A stretch of DNA of 64,000 nucleotides, from assembly GCF_004342915.1 (NCBI RefSeq), contig NZ_SLWL01000001.1, positions 372,001 to 436,000 on the forward strand, in the 5' to 3' direction. Position numbers and translations under genes: made by a program. The notes under the pieces are model-generated. The model was not told the DNA's origin. It did no database searches and was given only the letters and a program-made list of their open reading frames with translations. The DNA comes from Camelimonas lactis. Lineage in GTDB: Bacteria; Pseudomonadota; Alphaproteobacteria; Rhizobiales; Beijerinckiaceae. Shown here piece by piece: positions 1 to 12,414 of this stretch; the first letter of the stretch is position 1; every line of letters begins with the position of its first letter.

Positions 1-1440
1 AAGGCATCGCCGCTCTGGACCGGCGAGGAACTGCGTCAGGCGATGGGCGCCCGCGTGATCGGCGCGCTGCCCGACGCGATCGACGGCGCGTCGATCGACA
101 CGCGCACCCTCCAGCCGGGCGATGCGTTTTTCGCCATCACCGGCCTTGCGCGCGATGGGCATGAGTTTGTCGCCGCCGCGCTGGAGGCGGGCGCCGCCGC
201 TGCGGTGATCGACGAGGCGCAGGCCGCGGCGCTGGCGCCGCTGGTCGCGGACCGGGGCGCGTTGCTGGTTGTGCCCGACGTGCTGGGCGGTCTGGAGGCG
301 GCCGGGCGGGCCAGCCGGGCGCGTTCGCGGGCGCGCATCGTCGCCGTCACCGGCTCGGTGGGCAAAACCAGCACCAAGGAAGCGCTGCGGCTGGCGCTGG
401 CGGGCCAGGGCCGGACCCATGCCTCGGTCGCCAGCTACAACAACCATTGGGGCGTGCCGCTGACCCTGACCCGCATGCCGCGCGAGACGGAATTTGGCGT
501 GTTCGAAATCGGTATGAGCGCGCCCGGCGAAATCCGCGCCCTGACCGCCATGGTGCGGCCGCATGTGGCGATCGTCACCACCGTGGCGCCGGTGCATCTG
601 GAATTCTTTCCCTCCGTCGAGGCCATCGCCGACGCCAAGGGTGAGATTTTTGAGGGGCTGGAGCCGGACGGCGCCGCCATCATCAACGCCGACAACCCGC
701 ACGCGCCGCGTCTGCGCGCCCTGGCGGAGCGGGCTGGCGCGGCGCGCATCCTGACGTTTGGCGAGGCCGCCGGCGCGGACGTGCGCCTGACCCGGGAGAT
801 TCTCCAGCCGGACCTGTCCATTGTCGAGGCCAGCGTTTTTGGCGACCCGGCGACCTGGCGCGTCGGCGCGCCTGGCCACCATATGGTCGTCAACAGCCTC
901 GGCGTGCTCGCGGCGGCGCAGGCGCTGGGCGCGGACGTCGCCCTGGCCGCCCTGGCGCTCGGCCAGATGAGCGCGCCGCAGGGGCGCGGCGAGCGCACGC
1001 GCCTTGCCGCCCACGGTGGTGATTTCCTGCTGATCGATGAAAGCTACAACGCCAATCCGGCGTCGATGCGCGCCGCCATCGCGGCGCTGGGCAAGGTGGA
1101 GCCGGGGCCGCGCGGGCGCCGCATCGCCGTGCTGGCCGACATGCTGGAGCTGGGCGCGCAGGGGGCGGCGCTGCACGCCGGCCTCGCCGCCGACCTTGAG
1201 GCGCATGACATTGATCTGGTCTATGCCGCCGGCCCGATGATGCAGGCGCTGTGGCAGGCGCTGCCGCCAGCGCGCCGGGCGCTGCATTGCGACGCGCCCG
1301 CCGGGCTGGAGGACGCCATTGTCGCAGCCGTTCACGCCGGCGACGTGGTGATGGTAAAGGGCTCCAACAGCACCCGGATTTCGCGCATCGTGACGGCGCT
1401 GAAGGCGCGGTTCCCGGCCGCTGGCTCCTCCAGGGACTGA
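1..1440 (+). CDS. murF: UDP-MurNAc-tripeptide:D-Ala-D-Ala ligase, 5' truncated by window edge
   Basis: MurF adds the D-Ala-D-Ala dipeptide to UDP-MurNAc-tripeptide in the cytoplasm, using ATP, to finish the soluble peptidoglycan precursor. The reading frame is open from base 1: codons before the first ATG (base 43) encode [11 protein letters not shown], which looks like the normal MurF N-terminus, so the true start lies upstream of the window. Visible are the P-loop [12 protein letters not shown] (about bases 343-387), the middle-domain stretch [15 protein letters not shown], and the C-terminal ligase motif [13 protein letters not shown]. The stop is followed 19 bases later by mraY, so the two are probably co-transcribed. 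The only oddity is the window-edge truncation. Confidence 0.96.
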   Translation, partial: KASPLWTGEELRQAMGARVIGALPDAIDGASIDTRTLQPGDAFFAITGLARDGHEFVAAALEAGAAAAVIDEAQAAALAPLVADRGALLVVPDVLGGLEAAGRASRARSRARIVAVTGSVGKTSTKEALRLALAGQGRTHASVASYNNHWGVPLTLTRMPRETEFGVFEIGMSAPGEIRALTAMVRPHVAIVTTVAPVHLEFFPSVEAIADAKGEIFEGLEPDGAAIINADNPHAPRLRALAERAGAARILTFGEAAGADVRLTREILQPDLSIVEASVFGDPATWRVGAPGHHMVVNSLGVLAAAQALGADVALAALALGQMSAPQGRGERTRLAAHGGDFLLIDESYNANPASMRAAIAALGKVEPGPRGRRIAVLADMLELGAQGAALHAGLAADLEAHDIDLVYAAGPMMQALWQALPPARRALHCDAPAGLEDAIVAAVHAGDVVMVKGSNSTRISRIVTALKARFPAAGSSRD

Positions 1441-1459
1441 ACAGAAGAAAGCTTTACCC

Positions 1460-2563
<1,104 letters not shown>

Positions 2564-2576
2564 GGCGCATTCTTCC

Positions 2577-3977
<1,401 letters not shown>

Positions 3978-4096
3978 CGCCGTTCCCGGGCCGTGAGGCG
4001 CGGGGAGGGGGCCAGGGCGCGGTTTCGCATTGAGCGGCATGTGGCGCGGATGGCCGGGGCCGTCCGTCGCATGCGCCGGAACAGAAAGACACGTCC

Positions 4097-5245
4097 ATGG
4101 CGTCGCGCGCCGAACGCACCTATCTGGGGCAGTGGTGGTGGACCGTCGACCGGGTTCTGCTGGTCGCGCTCGGAGCCGTCATGGTCAGCGGTCTGGTGCT
4201 GCTGATGGCCGGCGGCCCGCCGGTGGCCGAGCGGCTTGGTCTCAGCACCTTCCACTTCGTCAATCGCCAGGTGTTTTTTCTGGCGCCGGCGCTGATCGTG
4301 CTGGTGGCCACCTCATTCCTGTCGCCGCGCCATGTGCGGCGCCTGGCGCTGTTCATTTATCTGGTTTCGATGCTGCTGGTGTTCGCGGCGTTGCAGTTCG
4401 GGCCTGAGGTGAAGGGCGCGCACCGCTGGCTGAACATCGGCAGCGTCACGCTGCAGCCGTCCGAATTCGTCAAGCCGGCCTTCGTCATCCTCGCCGCCTG
4501 GGCCTTCTCGGAAGGTTCGCACCGGCGCGACGCTCCCGGCACGCTGCTGGCCATCCTGATCCTGCCGGCGACGATCATTCCGCTGATCCTGCAGCCGGAT
4601 TTCGGCCAGACCATGCTGATCACCATCGTCTGGGCCGGGCTGTTCTTCGTCGCCGGCCTGCACATGATGTGGATGATCGGGCTTGCCGGCGTCGGCGGCC
4701 TCGGCATCATCATCGCTTACACCTTCGTGCCGCACGTACGCGCCCGCGTCGAACGCTTCATGGACAAGTCCTCCGGCGACACCTTCCAGGTGGATACAGC
4801 GCTGGAGTCGTTTTACCAGGGAGGCTGGTTCGGCAAGGGGCCAGGCGAGGGCACGGTGAAGCGCATCCTGCCCGACGCGCACACGGACTTCATCTTCGCG
4901 GTCACCGGCGAGGAGCTCGGCGTCATCGCCTGCATCGTGCTGGTGCTGCTGTTCATGCTGATCGTGCTGCGCGGCCTGGTGCTGGCGCGGCGGCTGGAGG
5001 ATCCGTTCTGCCGTTTCGCGGCCGTGGGGCTGGTGCTGCTGTTCGGCATCCAGGCCTGCATCAACATGGCGGTGAACGTGCATCTGATGCCGGCGAAAGG
5101 CATGACCCTGCCGTTCATCAGCTATGGCGGCTCGTCGCTGATCTCGCTGGCGCTCGGCATGGGCTTCCTCATCGCCGTGACCCGCAAGCGCCCGACCGCG
5201 CCCCTGTACGACCGGATTTCCCCCCTCCACCGCAGTGACGCCTGA
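4097..5245 (+). CDS. ftsW: divisome SEDS glycosyltransferase FtsW
   Basis: FtsW is the SEDS-family peptidoglycan glycosyltransferase of the division septum and works with its partner class B PBP. The 382-residue product is strongly hydrophobic with about ten membrane segments. It carries typical SEDS motifs: LNIGSVTLQPSEFVKPAF, LILQPDFGQTML, FGKGPGEGTVKRILPDAHTDF, GEELG and PFISYGGSS. Its place between murD and murG is the normal dcw order. The stop is directly followed by the preferred murG start, one base apart, so translation is probably coupled. Confidence 0.96.
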   Translation: MASRAERTYLGQWWWTVDRVLLVALGAVMVSGLVLLMAGGPPVAERLGLSTFHFVNRQVFFLAPALIVLVATSFLSPRHVRRLALFIYLVSMLLVFAALQFGPEVKGAHRWLNIGSVTLQPSEFVKPAFVILAAWAFSEGSHRRDAPGTLLAILILPATIIPLILQPDFGQTMLITIVWAGLFFVAGLHMMWMIGLAGVGGLGIIIAYTFVPHVRARVERFMDKSSGDTFQVDTALESFYQGGWFGKGPGEGTVKRILPDAHTDFIFAVTGEELGVIACIVLVLLFMLIVLRGLVLARRLEDPFCRFAAVGLVLLFGIQACINMAVNVHLMPAKGMTLPFISYGGSSLISLALGMGFLIAVTRKRPTAPLYDRISPLHRSDA

Positions 5246-5246
5246 C

Positions 5247-6356
5247 ATGAGCGCCCGTCCCGTTATCCTTCTCGCCGCCGGCGGCACCGGCGGCCACCTG
5301 TTTCCCGCCGAGGCGCTGGCCCGCGAGCTGAACGCGCGCGGCCTCAGCGTGGCGCTGGCCACGGACAGCCGCGTCACTGGCCACGTGGCGGAATTTCCGG
5401 CGGAAAAGATCTATGAGATCCCTTCCGCCACCCCGTCGCGCAAATCCCTGCCGGTGATGGCCAAAGCGGCGCTGACCCTGGCGCGCGGTTTCTGGCGGGC
5501 GCGGGGGCTGATGCGCAAGGAGCTGCGGCCGGCCGTGGTGGTCGGCTTCGGCGGCTATCCCAGCGTGCCGCCGCTGATGGCGGCGGCCTCGGCGGGGGCA
5601 CGTAGCATCATTCATGAGCAGAACGCCGTGCTGGGGCGCGCCAACAAATTTCTGGCCGGCCATGTGACGGCCCTGGCCACCGGCTTCGCCGAGGTGGGCG
5701 GCGTGCCGGACAGCGTGCGCGGACGCATGCACCATGTGGGCAACCCGGTGCGGCCGGCGGTGCTGGAGGCGGCGAAAACGCCGATGCCAGCCTTCGCAGC
5801 TGGCGGAACCTTGCGGCTGCTGGCTTTCGGCGGCAGCCAGGGCGCCCGGGTGATGAGCGATATTGTTCCGGCCGCCGTGGCGCTGCTGTCGCCGGCGCAG
5901 CGGGCGCGATTGCACGTGACCCAACAGGCGCGTCCGGAGGATCTGGAGCGCGTGCGCGCCCGTTACGCCGGCATGGACGTGGACGCCACGGTGGAGCCGT
6001 TCTTCAGCGACCTGCCGGCCAAGATCGCCGCCAGCCATCTGGTGGTGGCGCGCTCCGGCGCGTCCACGGTGGCGGAGCTTGGAGTGATTGGCCGGCCGTC
6101 GATCCTCGTGCCGTTGCCCGGTTCGCTGGACCAGGACCAGGCCGCCAACGCCGCCACCCTGTCGGCCATTGGCGCCGCCGTGGTCATACCCCAGCCCGAA
6201 TTCACCGCCACGCGTCTGCACGACGAGATCGCCGCCCGGCTGGCCGATCCTTCGCTGCTGACGGCGGCGGCGGACGCGGCGCGTGGGGCCGGTATTCCCG
6301 ACGCGGCCAGCCGGCTGGCCGATCTGGTGATGCAGGTCGGCGGCCTCACGGCCTGA
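5247..6356 (+). CDS. murG: UDP-GlcNAc:lipid I N-acetylglucosamine transferase MurG
   Basis: MurG adds GlcNAc to lipid I on the inner face of the membrane, giving lipid II. I chose the ATG at 5247, one base after the ftsW stop, because the protein then begins [20 protein letters not shown], the normal family start; a GTG at 5235 would add four residues and overlap ftsW. The 369 residues contain the N-terminal glycine-rich loop [31 protein letters not shown] and the C-terminal donor-binding region with GGSQGA and [11 protein letters not shown]. Length and context are standard. A 71-base gap separates it from murC. Confidence 0.96.
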   Translation: MSARPVILLAAGGTGGHLFPAEALARELNARGLSVALATDSRVTGHVAEFPAEKIYEIPSATPSRKSLPVMAKAALTLARGFWRARGLMRKELRPAVVVGFGGYPSVPPLMAAASAGARSIIHEQNAVLGRANKFLAGHVTALATGFAEVGGVPDSVRGRMHHVGNPVRPAVLEAAKTPMPAFAAGGTLRLLAFGGSQGARVMSDIVPAAVALLSPAQRARLHVTQQARPEDLERVRARYAGMDVDATVEPFFSDLPAKIAASHLVVARSGASTVAELGVIGRPSILVPLPGSLDQDQAANAATLSAIGAAVVIPQPEFTATRLHDEIAARLADPSLLTAAADAARGAGIPDAASRLADLVMQVGGLTA

Positions 6357-6427
6357 AGCGCCGGCCCATAACAATTGGCAGGACGGGCGTCGCCGTTGAG
6401 GCGCCGGGTCCCAACTGGAGAGCACTG

Positions 6428-7828
6428 ATGAAACTGCCGCGCGAGATCGGCCCCATCCACTTCATCGGCATCGGCGGCATCGGCATGTCCGGCATTGCTG
6501 AAGTGCTGCACAATCTCGGCTATCGCGTGCAGGGCTCGGACGCCAGCGAGAACGCCAATGTGAAGCGCCTCGCCGGGCTTGGTGTGCGCACCTTCGTCGG
6601 CCATGACGCGGCCCACGTGGGCGACGCCGGCGTCGTGGTGATCTCCACCGCCATCAAGCCGGATAACCCGGAGCTGAAGGCGGCGCGCGAGGCGCGCATT
6701 CCCGTGGTGCGCCGCGCCGAGATGCTGGCCGAGCTGATGCGGCTGAAGACCTGCGTCGCCATTGCCGGCACCCATGGCAAGACCACGACCACCTCGCTGG
6801 TGGCGACCCTGCTCGACGCCGCCAATTTCGATCCCACGGTGATCAATGGCGGCATCATCAACGCCTATGGCACCAACGCCCGGCTTGGCGCCGGCGACTG
6901 GATGGTGGTGGAGGCGGACGAGTCCGACGGCACCTTCCTCAAGCTGCCGGCCGACGTCGCCGTGGTGACCAATATCGACCCCGAGCACCTTGACCACTTC
7001 AAGACCTATGACGCGGTGAAGCAGGCGTTCCGCTCCTTCATCGACAATCTGCCGTTTTATGGTTTTGGCGTGATGTGCATCGACCATCCGGCGGTGCAGG
7101 ATCTGGTTGGCCATGCCCTTGACCGGCGCGTCATCACCTATGGCGAGAACCCCCAGGCCGACGTGCGCCTGATCGACGTGGACCTGCGCGGCGGCCGCTG
7201 CCGCTTCTCGGTGCAGGTGCGCGGTCCCAAGGGTGGCGACGAGCTGCTGATCCCGGACCTCGACATGCCCATGCCGGGCCTGCACAACGCCCTGAACGCC
7301 ACCGCGGCCATCGCCGTGGCGCTGGAGCTGGGCGTGACGCCGGACCTGATCCGCAAGGGCCTCGCCGGCTTTGGCGGCGTCAAGCGGCGCTTCACCCGCA
7401 CCGGCGAATGGAACGGCGTCGCCGTGTTCGACGACTATGGCCACCATCCGGTGGAGATCGCCGCGGTGCTGCGCGCCGCCCGCGCCTCCACCGAGGGGCA
7501 GGTGATCGCCGTGGTGCAGCCGCACCGCTACACGCGGCTGGCGGCGCTGTTCAATGATTTCTGCACCTGCTTCAACGACGCCGACGCCGTGGTGGTCGCC
7601 CCCGTCTATGCGGCGGGCGAACAGCCGATTGCGGGCGCGGAGCAGCAGGATCTGGTCGACGGCCTGAAGGCGCGCGGCCACCGCAAGGTCGTCGCCATCG
7701 CCGGGCCGGAAGAACTGGCCGGCGTGGTGAAGGAGCTGGCGAAGCCGGGCGACTACGTGGTGTGCCTTGGCGCCGGCAGCATCAGCCAGTGGGCTTACGC
7801 CCTGCCGGAGCAACTGGGCGCGGGCTGA
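6428..7828 (+). CDS. murC: UDP-MurNAc:L-alanine ligase
   Basis: MurC attaches L-alanine to UDP-MurNAc, the first peptide step of peptidoglycan synthesis. The 466-residue product starts with the nucleotide-binding [15 protein letters not shown]. The P-loop GTHGKTTTT lies at residues 114-122. Further family motifs are [31 protein letters not shown] and QPHRYTR. Length is normal. The ATG at 6428 is preceded by a purine-rich stretch (ACTGGAGAGC), a suitable ribosome binding site. It is followed by murB after 56 bases. Confidence 0.97.
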   Translation: MKLPREIGPIHFIGIGGIGMSGIAEVLHNLGYRVQGSDASENANVKRLAGLGVRTFVGHDAAHVGDAGVVVISTAIKPDNPELKAAREARIPVVRRAEMLAELMRLKTCVAIAGTHGKTTTTSLVATLLDAANFDPTVINGGIINAYGTNARLGAGDWMVVEADESDGTFLKLPADVAVVTNIDPEHLDHFKTYDAVKQAFRSFIDNLPFYGFGVMCIDHPAVQDLVGHALDRRVITYGENPQADVRLIDVDLRGGRCRFSVQVRGPKGGDELLIPDLDMPMPGLHNALNATAAIAVALELGVTPDLIRKGLAGFGGVKRRFTRTGEWNGVAVFDDYGHHPVEIAAVLRAARASTEGQVIAVVQPHRYTRLAALFNDFCTCFNDADAVVVAPVYAAGEQPIAGAEQQDLVDGLKARGHRKVVAIAGPEELAGVVKELAKPGDYVVCLGAGSISQWAYALPEQLGAG

Positions 7829-7884
7829 CGCTTCCTGCGTGTGAGAAACGTCCTGCACGACAAATGACCTGCCAGGAGAAGGCA

Positions 7885-8820
7885 ATGAGCGCCATCAGCG
7901 GCAATCCGGTTGCGGATATCGTCGCCGGCCTTGACGGCATTCGCGGCGACCTGGAGGCGAACGCGCCGATGGCGCCGCTGTCGTGGTTCCGCGCCGGTGG
8001 ACCCGCCGACGTGCTGTTCACGCCGGCGGATGCGGATGACCTGGCCAGCTTCCTGCGCCAGCTGCCGGCGCCGGTTCCGGTGCTGGTGGTTGGGCTCGGC
8101 TCCAATCTGCTGGTGCGTGACGGCGGCTTTGGCGGCGTTGTCATCCGGCTGGGCAAACCGTTCGCCGCCATCGCGGCGCTGGATGGCCACCGCGTCAGCG
8201 CCGGCGCTGGCGCGCCCGACGTCAAGGTGGCCAATGTCGCCGCCAAAGCGGGTATTGCCGGCCTCAGTTTCATGCGCGGCATTCCCGGGGCCATCGGCGG
8301 CGCCTTGCGAATGAATGGCGGCGCCTATGGCGGGGAAACCGCCGACGTGCTGGTGGAGGCGCGCGGCGTCGACCGCAGCGGCGCGCTGCGCGTGTTCAGC
8401 CACGCCGACATGGGGTTCTCCTACCGCCACAGCGACGTTGCCGAAGATGTGATCTTCACCCAGGCGCTGTTTCAGGGACGCCCCGGCGATCCGGCGGAGA
8501 TTGCGCGCGAAATGGCGCAGATCACCGACGCGCGCAGCGCCTCCCAGCCGGTGAACACCCGCACCGGCGGCTCAACCTTCAAGAACCCGCCCGGTCGCAA
8601 GGCCTGGGAACTTGTGGACGCCGCCGGCTGTCGCGGCCTGCGGCGCGGCGCCGCCCAGGTGTCGGAGCTGCACTGCAATTTCCTCGTCAATCACGGCGGC
8701 GCCAGCGCCGCGGATATCGAGGAGCTGGGCGAGGAGGTGCGCCGGCGCGTGCTGGAAAACTCCGGCGTGCGGCTCGAATGGGAAATCCGCCGCGTCGGCC
8801 GGGCGCTCCTGCCTGGCTGA
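7885..8820 (+). CDS. murB: UDP-N-acetylenolpyruvoylglucosamine reductase
   Basis: MurB is an FAD enzyme that reduces UDP-GlcNAc-enolpyruvate to UDP-MurNAc with NADPH. I start it at ATG 7885 because AGGAGAAGG lies just before it and because the frame upstream overlaps the end of murC; the product is then 311 residues. Visible are SWFRAGGPADVLF, the FAD-binding VLVVGLGSNLLVRDGG, GIPGAIGGALRMNGGAYGGE, FSYRHSD, and the serine-containing loop GGSTFKNPPG, where the Ser is the expected proton donor. C-terminal HCNFLVNHGGA is also typical. It lies between murC and ddl as usual. Confidence 0.95.
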   Translation: MSAISGNPVADIVAGLDGIRGDLEANAPMAPLSWFRAGGPADVLFTPADADDLASFLRQLPAPVPVLVVGLGSNLLVRDGGFGGVVIRLGKPFAAIAALDGHRVSAGAGAPDVKVANVAAKAGIAGLSFMRGIPGAIGGALRMNGGAYGGETADVLVEARGVDRSGALRVFSHADMGFSYRHSDVAEDVIFTQALFQGRPGDPAEIAREMAQITDARSASQPVNTRTGGSTFKNPPGRKAWELVDAAGCRGLRRGAAQVSELHCNFLVNHGGASAADIEELGEEVRRRVLENSGVRLEWEIRRVGRALLPG

Positions 8821-8850
8821 CCGCATTATCTGGGGTTACGCAGGCTCTTG

Positions 8851-8874
8851 CGGGAAAGCGGCGCCGCTTTCCTG
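8851..8874. repeat. perfect 20-bp palindrome between murB and ddl
   Basis: Bases 8853-8872 read GGAAAGCGGCGCCGCTTTCC, identical to their reverse complement with no loop. The flanking bases extend pairing by one G:T and one C:G. It lies 30 bases after the murB stop and about 110 before the ddl start. It could be a protein-binding dyad or an RNA hairpin; there is no U-tract for an intrinsic terminator. Confidence 0.6.
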
Positions 8875-8981
8875 AAGCCGCCTTGCGATCCCCTGCACCC
8901 GGGTTGTGGCGCTGCTGGCGCGTGCGCCACCTGCAAGACCCGGACATTTGGCGTCAGGACGCCGCGGCGTCCGGAAGGAAC

Positions 8982-9923
8982 ATGGACATGACAGCGCGGG
9001 ACACGAGGCATGTGGCGGTTCTGATGGGCGGCTGGGCGGCCGAACGCGAGGTGTCGCTGCGCTCGGGCGCGGCGTGCGCGGCGGCGCTGGAAGGCGAGGG
9101 GTTCCGCGTCACCCGCGTCGACGTGGGCCATGATGTCGGCGCGCGGCTGGCGGATCTGAAGCCCGACGTGGCGCTGAACGCCCTGCACGGGCGCGGCGGC
9201 GAGGATGGCGTCATCCAGGGCGTTCTGGAGACCCTGCGCATTCCCTACACCCACTCCGGCGTGCTGGCGTCGGCGCTCGCCATGGACAAGGGCCGCGCCA
9301 AGACGGTGCTGGCCGCCGCCGGAATTCCGGTGGCCGAAGACCGGGTGGTGACCCGCCAGGAGGCCGCCGCCGGCCACCTGCTGCCGCCGCCCTACGTGGT
9401 GAAGCCGGTGGCTGAAGGCTCATCGTTCGGCGTGATCATCGTCCGCGAAGGCCAGTCGCATCCCTCCCAGGAGCTGCTGCGGCCGGACTGGCCCTATGGC
9501 GAGCGGGTGATGGTGGAAAAATACGTGGCGGGACGGGAGCTTACCTGCGCCGTGATGGGCGACAGGGCGCTCGATGTCATCGACATCCGCACCAGCGGCC
9601 AGGCCTTCTACGACTATGAGTCAAAGTACGCCAAAGGCGGCTCCACCCACATCCTGCCGGCGGACGTTAAACCAAATATTTACCGTCTTGTACAAGAGTT
9701 GTCCCTCAGGGCGCATCAGGCGCTCGGCTGCCGCGGCGTAAGCCGCGCGGACTTCCGGTGGGACGATACGCCCGGTGGAACCGGGGATCTGATCTGCCTG
9801 GAAGTCAACACGCAACCAGGCATGACCGAGACGTCCCTTGTTCCCGAGATGGCGGCTTACGCCGGGTTCTCTTTCGGTGAGTTGATGCGATGGATGGTGG
9901 AGGACGCCTCCTGCGATCGGTAA
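8982..9923 (+). CDS. ddl: D-alanine--D-alanine ligase
   Basis: Ddl is an ATP-grasp enzyme that joins two D-alanines for MurF. I chose ATG 8982, preceded by GGAAGGAAC, which gives 313 residues, close to family length; the frame is open further upstream but that part looks non-coding and runs back into murB. The start region VAVLMGGWAAEREVSLRSG, the ATP-grasp segment PPYVVKPVAEGSSFGV, VEKYVAGRELTCAVMG, DFRWDD and the C-terminal EVNTQPGMTETSLVPEMA are family-typical. Codons around 9666-9700 are unusually AT-rich for this genome. The end overlaps the ftsQ start by 34 bases. Confidence 0.95.
   Translation: MDMTARDTRHVAVLMGGWAAEREVSLRSGAACAAALEGEGFRVTRVDVGHDVGARLADLKPDVALNALHGRGGEDGVIQGVLETLRIPYTHSGVLASALAMDKGRAKTVLAAAGIPVAEDRVVTRQEAAAGHLLPPPYVVKPVAEGSSFGVIIVREGQSHPSQELLRPDWPYGERVMVEKYVAGRELTCAVMGDRALDVIDIRTSGQAFYDYESKYAKGGSTHILPADVKPNIYRLVQELSLRAHQALGCRGVSRADFRWDDTPGGTGDLICLEVNTQPGMTETSLVPEMAAYAGFSFGELMRWMVEDASCDR
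9663..9705 (+). promoter_or_regulatory. AT-rich patch inside ddl, candidate internal promoter for ftsQAZ
   Basis: Within the GC-rich ddl frame, bases 9666-9684 read GTTAAACCAAATATTTACC and are followed by CGTCTTGTACAAGAGTTG. The codons (GTT AAA CCA AAT ATT TAC) are out of character with the gene. It lies about 190-225 bases upstream of the ftsQ start. Internal ftsQA promoters near ddl are known in other alphaproteobacteria. The site contains a TTAA box, but no perfect CtrA consensus (TTAA-N7-TTAA), so the call is an inference. Confidence 0.3.
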
Positions 9924-10888
9924 CGTCGGGACTGCCCGGCGCCGGCATGTCGGCGATGGCGGTGAGCCACGACGGCCGCACGGTTCCGGTCGATCTCGAC
10001 GCGCTGTCGGGCCTGCGTCGCAACCGCCTGCCATTCCTGCGCAAACTGACGCGCCGCGGCGTTTCGAAGCCGCTGGGCGCCCGCATCCCCCGCTTCTCGG
10101 GCACGGTGCTGCTGTTCGGCTTCATGACGCTGGTCGGCGTCGGCGGCTATTACATGGGCGGCAATGACGTCGCCTTCCGGGAAGCCTGGGGCGAACCGCG
10201 CGACGCCATTGCCCGCGCGGTGGGCCTCGGGGTCGACCGGGTGCAGATCTCCGGCCTGGTGGAGTTGCGCCAGGAGGAGGCGCTGAAGGCCGCCGGCGTC
10301 ACCGATCGCACCTCGCTGCTGTTTCTTGACGTCACCGCCGTGCGCGAGGCGCTGGAAAAGCTGCCGCTGGTGAAGGAAGCAGCGGTGCGCAAGCTCTACC
10401 CGGACGAACTGTCGATCACCATCACCGAGCGCAAGCCGGCGGCCCTGTGGCAGAAGAACGGCGAGCTGTTCGTGGTCGCCGCTGACGGCACGCCGATCGA
10501 CCGCGTCACCGACATGCGTTTCGCGCGCCTGCCGTTCGTGGTGGGGGAGGGCGCCAATCTGCGCGCCGGCGAATACGCCGCGCTGCTCGACGCCGCCGGC
10601 CCGTTGCGCGAGCGCATCCGCGCCGGCTCGCTGGAAGCCGGCGAAAACTGGACCCTGACCATGGACAACCGCGTGCGGGTGAAGCTGCCGTCGGGGGAAG
10701 CCGCCCGCGAGGCCCTGGCCCGGCTCGCCATTTTCGAGCGGGAAAGCCGGATTCTCGAAAAGGACATCCTGCTGGTGGACATGCGCGTTCCCGATCGCGT
10801 CATCGCCCGCCAGAGCGTGGAGGCCGCCGCCGCCCGGGCGGACATGTTGAAGAACAAGGCGAAACAGAAGGGGGGCGTCGTCCTGTGA
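9890..10888 (+). CDS. ftsQ: cell division protein FtsQ
   Basis: FtsQ is a bitopic inner-membrane divisome scaffold linking early and late division proteins. The 332-residue product has a long cytoplasmic N-terminus with basic residues, one membrane segment near residues 64-80 (TVLLFGFMTLVGVGGYY), then a periplasmic POTRA part beginning VQISGLVELRQEEAL. A beta domain follows, with LPLVKEAAVRKLYPDELSI, ITERKPAALWQ and ADGTPIDRV. The start overlaps the ddl end by 34 bases. The stop overlaps the ftsA GTG start in a GTGA, a sign of coupled translation. Confidence 0.92.
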   Translation: MDGGGRLLRSVTSGLPGAGMSAMAVSHDGRTVPVDLDALSGLRRNRLPFLRKLTRRGVSKPLGARIPRFSGTVLLFGFMTLVGVGGYYMGGNDVAFREAWGEPRDAIARAVGLGVDRVQISGLVELRQEEALKAAGVTDRTSLLFLDVTAVREALEKLPLVKEAAVRKLYPDELSITITERKPAALWQKNGELFVVAADGTPIDRVTDMRFARLPFVVGEGANLRAGEYAALLDAAGPLRERIRAGSLEAGENWTLTMDNRVRVKLPSGEAAREALARLAIFERESRILEKDILLVDMRVPDRVIARQSVEAAAARADMLKNKAKQKGGVVL

Positions 10889-12219
10889 ACCACCATATCA
10901 TCACCCCCCGGATGAAGCCGCTGTCGGCGCGTCGCAGCATGACCCTGTCGGTGCTGGACGTCGGCACCTCCAAGATCGTCTGCATCATCGCCGAGCTGAA
11001 GCCGGTGGCGGACGGCGAAGCGTTGCCAGGGCGCACCCATATCGCGCGTGTGCTCGGCATCGGCCACACACGCTCCGCTGGCCTGAAGGGCGGCGCCGTC
11101 GTCAACCTGGAGGCGGTCGAGCAGTCGATCCGCCATGCGGTGGACGCCGCCGAGCGCATGGCCCGCGTCGAGGTGCAGTCGGTCATCGTCAATCTCACGG
11201 GCGGCCGCCTCGGCTCGTTGAAGCAGAGCGCCGAAGTCGATGTGCGCGGCGGCTCCGTGGGGCTGCGCGACGTGGAGCGGGCGCTCTCGGCGGCGGCCCA
11301 GCAGGGCATGCGCCAGGGACGCGCCGTGCTGCACACCCTGCCGACGGGTTTCGCCGTTGACGGACAGGGCGGCGTCGTCGATCCGGGCGGGCTGCTCGGC
11401 CAGCGCCTCGGCGTCAACATGCACATCGTTTCGGCGGACGCCTCCGCTGCGCGCAACCTGATGCTCGCGGTTGAGCGCTGCCATCTGGACGTGGAGGCCG
11501 TGGTGTCCACGCCCTACGCCTCGGGGCTTTCCTGCCTGGTCGACGATGAGGCGGACATGGGGGTTGCGCTTATCGACATGGGCGGCTCCACCACCTCTTT
11601 CGCGGTGTTCGCGGGCGGCGCGATTGTCCACACGGACGCCATCGCGGTCGGCGGCCACCACGTCACCATGGACGTGGCGCGCGGCCTGTCCACCCGCATC
11701 GCCGCGGCCGAACGCCTGAAGACCCTGTACGGCTCCACGGTGATGACCCCGGCGGACGAGCGTGAACTGATCGCCGTGCCGCTGGTGGATGAATTCGAGC
11801 GCGACATTCCCAATCACGCGCCGAAATCGCAGCTGACGCGGATCATCCAGCCGCGCGTCGAGGAAATTCTCGAACTGGTGCGCGACCGCCTGCGTCATGC
11901 GGGGCTGGGGGCGGAAGCCTCGCGCCGCATCGTGCTCACCGGCGGCGCCAGCCAGCTCAACGGCATGCATGACGCGGCCCGGCGCATTCTCTCGGCCGGG
12001 GTCGCGCCGGCGCGGGTGCGCACCGGCCGTCCCCTCGGTGTGAAAGGTTTGCCAGAAGCAGCCAAGGGCCCGGCTTTCGCTGCGGCAGTGGGGCTGCTGG
12101 TTTATCCCCAGGTCGCGCATGTCGAACATTTCGAGCCGCGCGCCAGCCACAGTTACGCGAGAACGGGCTCGGATAACTATTTTGCGCGCGTGGGACGGTG
12201 GATCAAAGAGAGTTTCTGA
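10885..12219 (+). CDS. ftsA: cell division actin-like protein FtsA
   Basis: FtsA is an actin-fold ATPase that tethers FtsZ to the inner membrane. The 444-residue product contains the phosphate-1 type motif SVLDVGTSKIVCIIAEL, ALIDMGGSTTSFAVFAGG, and the adenosine-motif region IVLTGGASQLNGM. It ends in a short basic and aromatic tail (VGRWIKESF) that fits the membrane-targeting amphipathic helix. The GTG start at 10885 shares bases with the ftsQ stop; an ATG at 10912 is a possible internal alternative. About 195 bases separate it from ftsZ. Confidence 0.95.
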   Translation: MNHHIITPRMKPLSARRSMTLSVLDVGTSKIVCIIAELKPVADGEALPGRTHIARVLGIGHTRSAGLKGGAVVNLEAVEQSIRHAVDAAERMARVEVQSVIVNLTGGRLGSLKQSAEVDVRGGSVGLRDVERALSAAAQQGMRQGRAVLHTLPTGFAVDGQGGVVDPGGLLGQRLGVNMHIVSADASAARNLMLAVERCHLDVEAVVSTPYASGLSCLVDDEADMGVALIDMGGSTTSFAVFAGGAIVHTDAIAVGGHHVTMDVARGLSTRIAAAERLKTLYGSTVMTPADERELIAVPLVDEFERDIPNHAPKSQLTRIIQPRVEEILELVRDRLRHAGLGAEASRRIVLTGGASQLNGMHDAARRILSAGVAPARVRTGRPLGVKGLPEAAKGPAFAAAVGLLVYPQVAHVEHFEPRASHSYARTGSDNYFARVGRWIKESF

Positions 12220-12414
12220 AGCATGATTATGGTTACCAATCCTGCTTCGAGATTGAAAAAATAATCAAATCAGACACTTGCGGGCAAATCAGCTGATTCG
12301 CCCCCCGGTGTGGGATCTCAGGATGAATCCGTGTTTTCGGTGCGGCGGCCGAAGACCATTCACATTCCGAAGGGGGCGCGCAGCCGGCGCCGTTCTGGAA
12401 AGAGGCAATTTCAA
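12220..12414 (+). promoter_or_regulatory. ftsA-ftsZ intergenic leader
   Basis: This 195-base gap begins AT-rich (bases 12221-12290, including ATTGAAAAAATAATCAAATC) in a GC-rich neighbourhood, then returns to high GC. The position and composition fit a separate ftsZ promoter with a leader. GAAAGAGG at 12398-12405 is the ribosome binding site for ATG 12415. I could not place -35 and -10 boxes with confidence. Confidence 0.35.

Noticed and set aside
7762-7884. N-terminal extension of MurB into the end of murC
   Set aside because: It overlaps murC in another frame, and a good ribosome binding site precedes ATG 7885.
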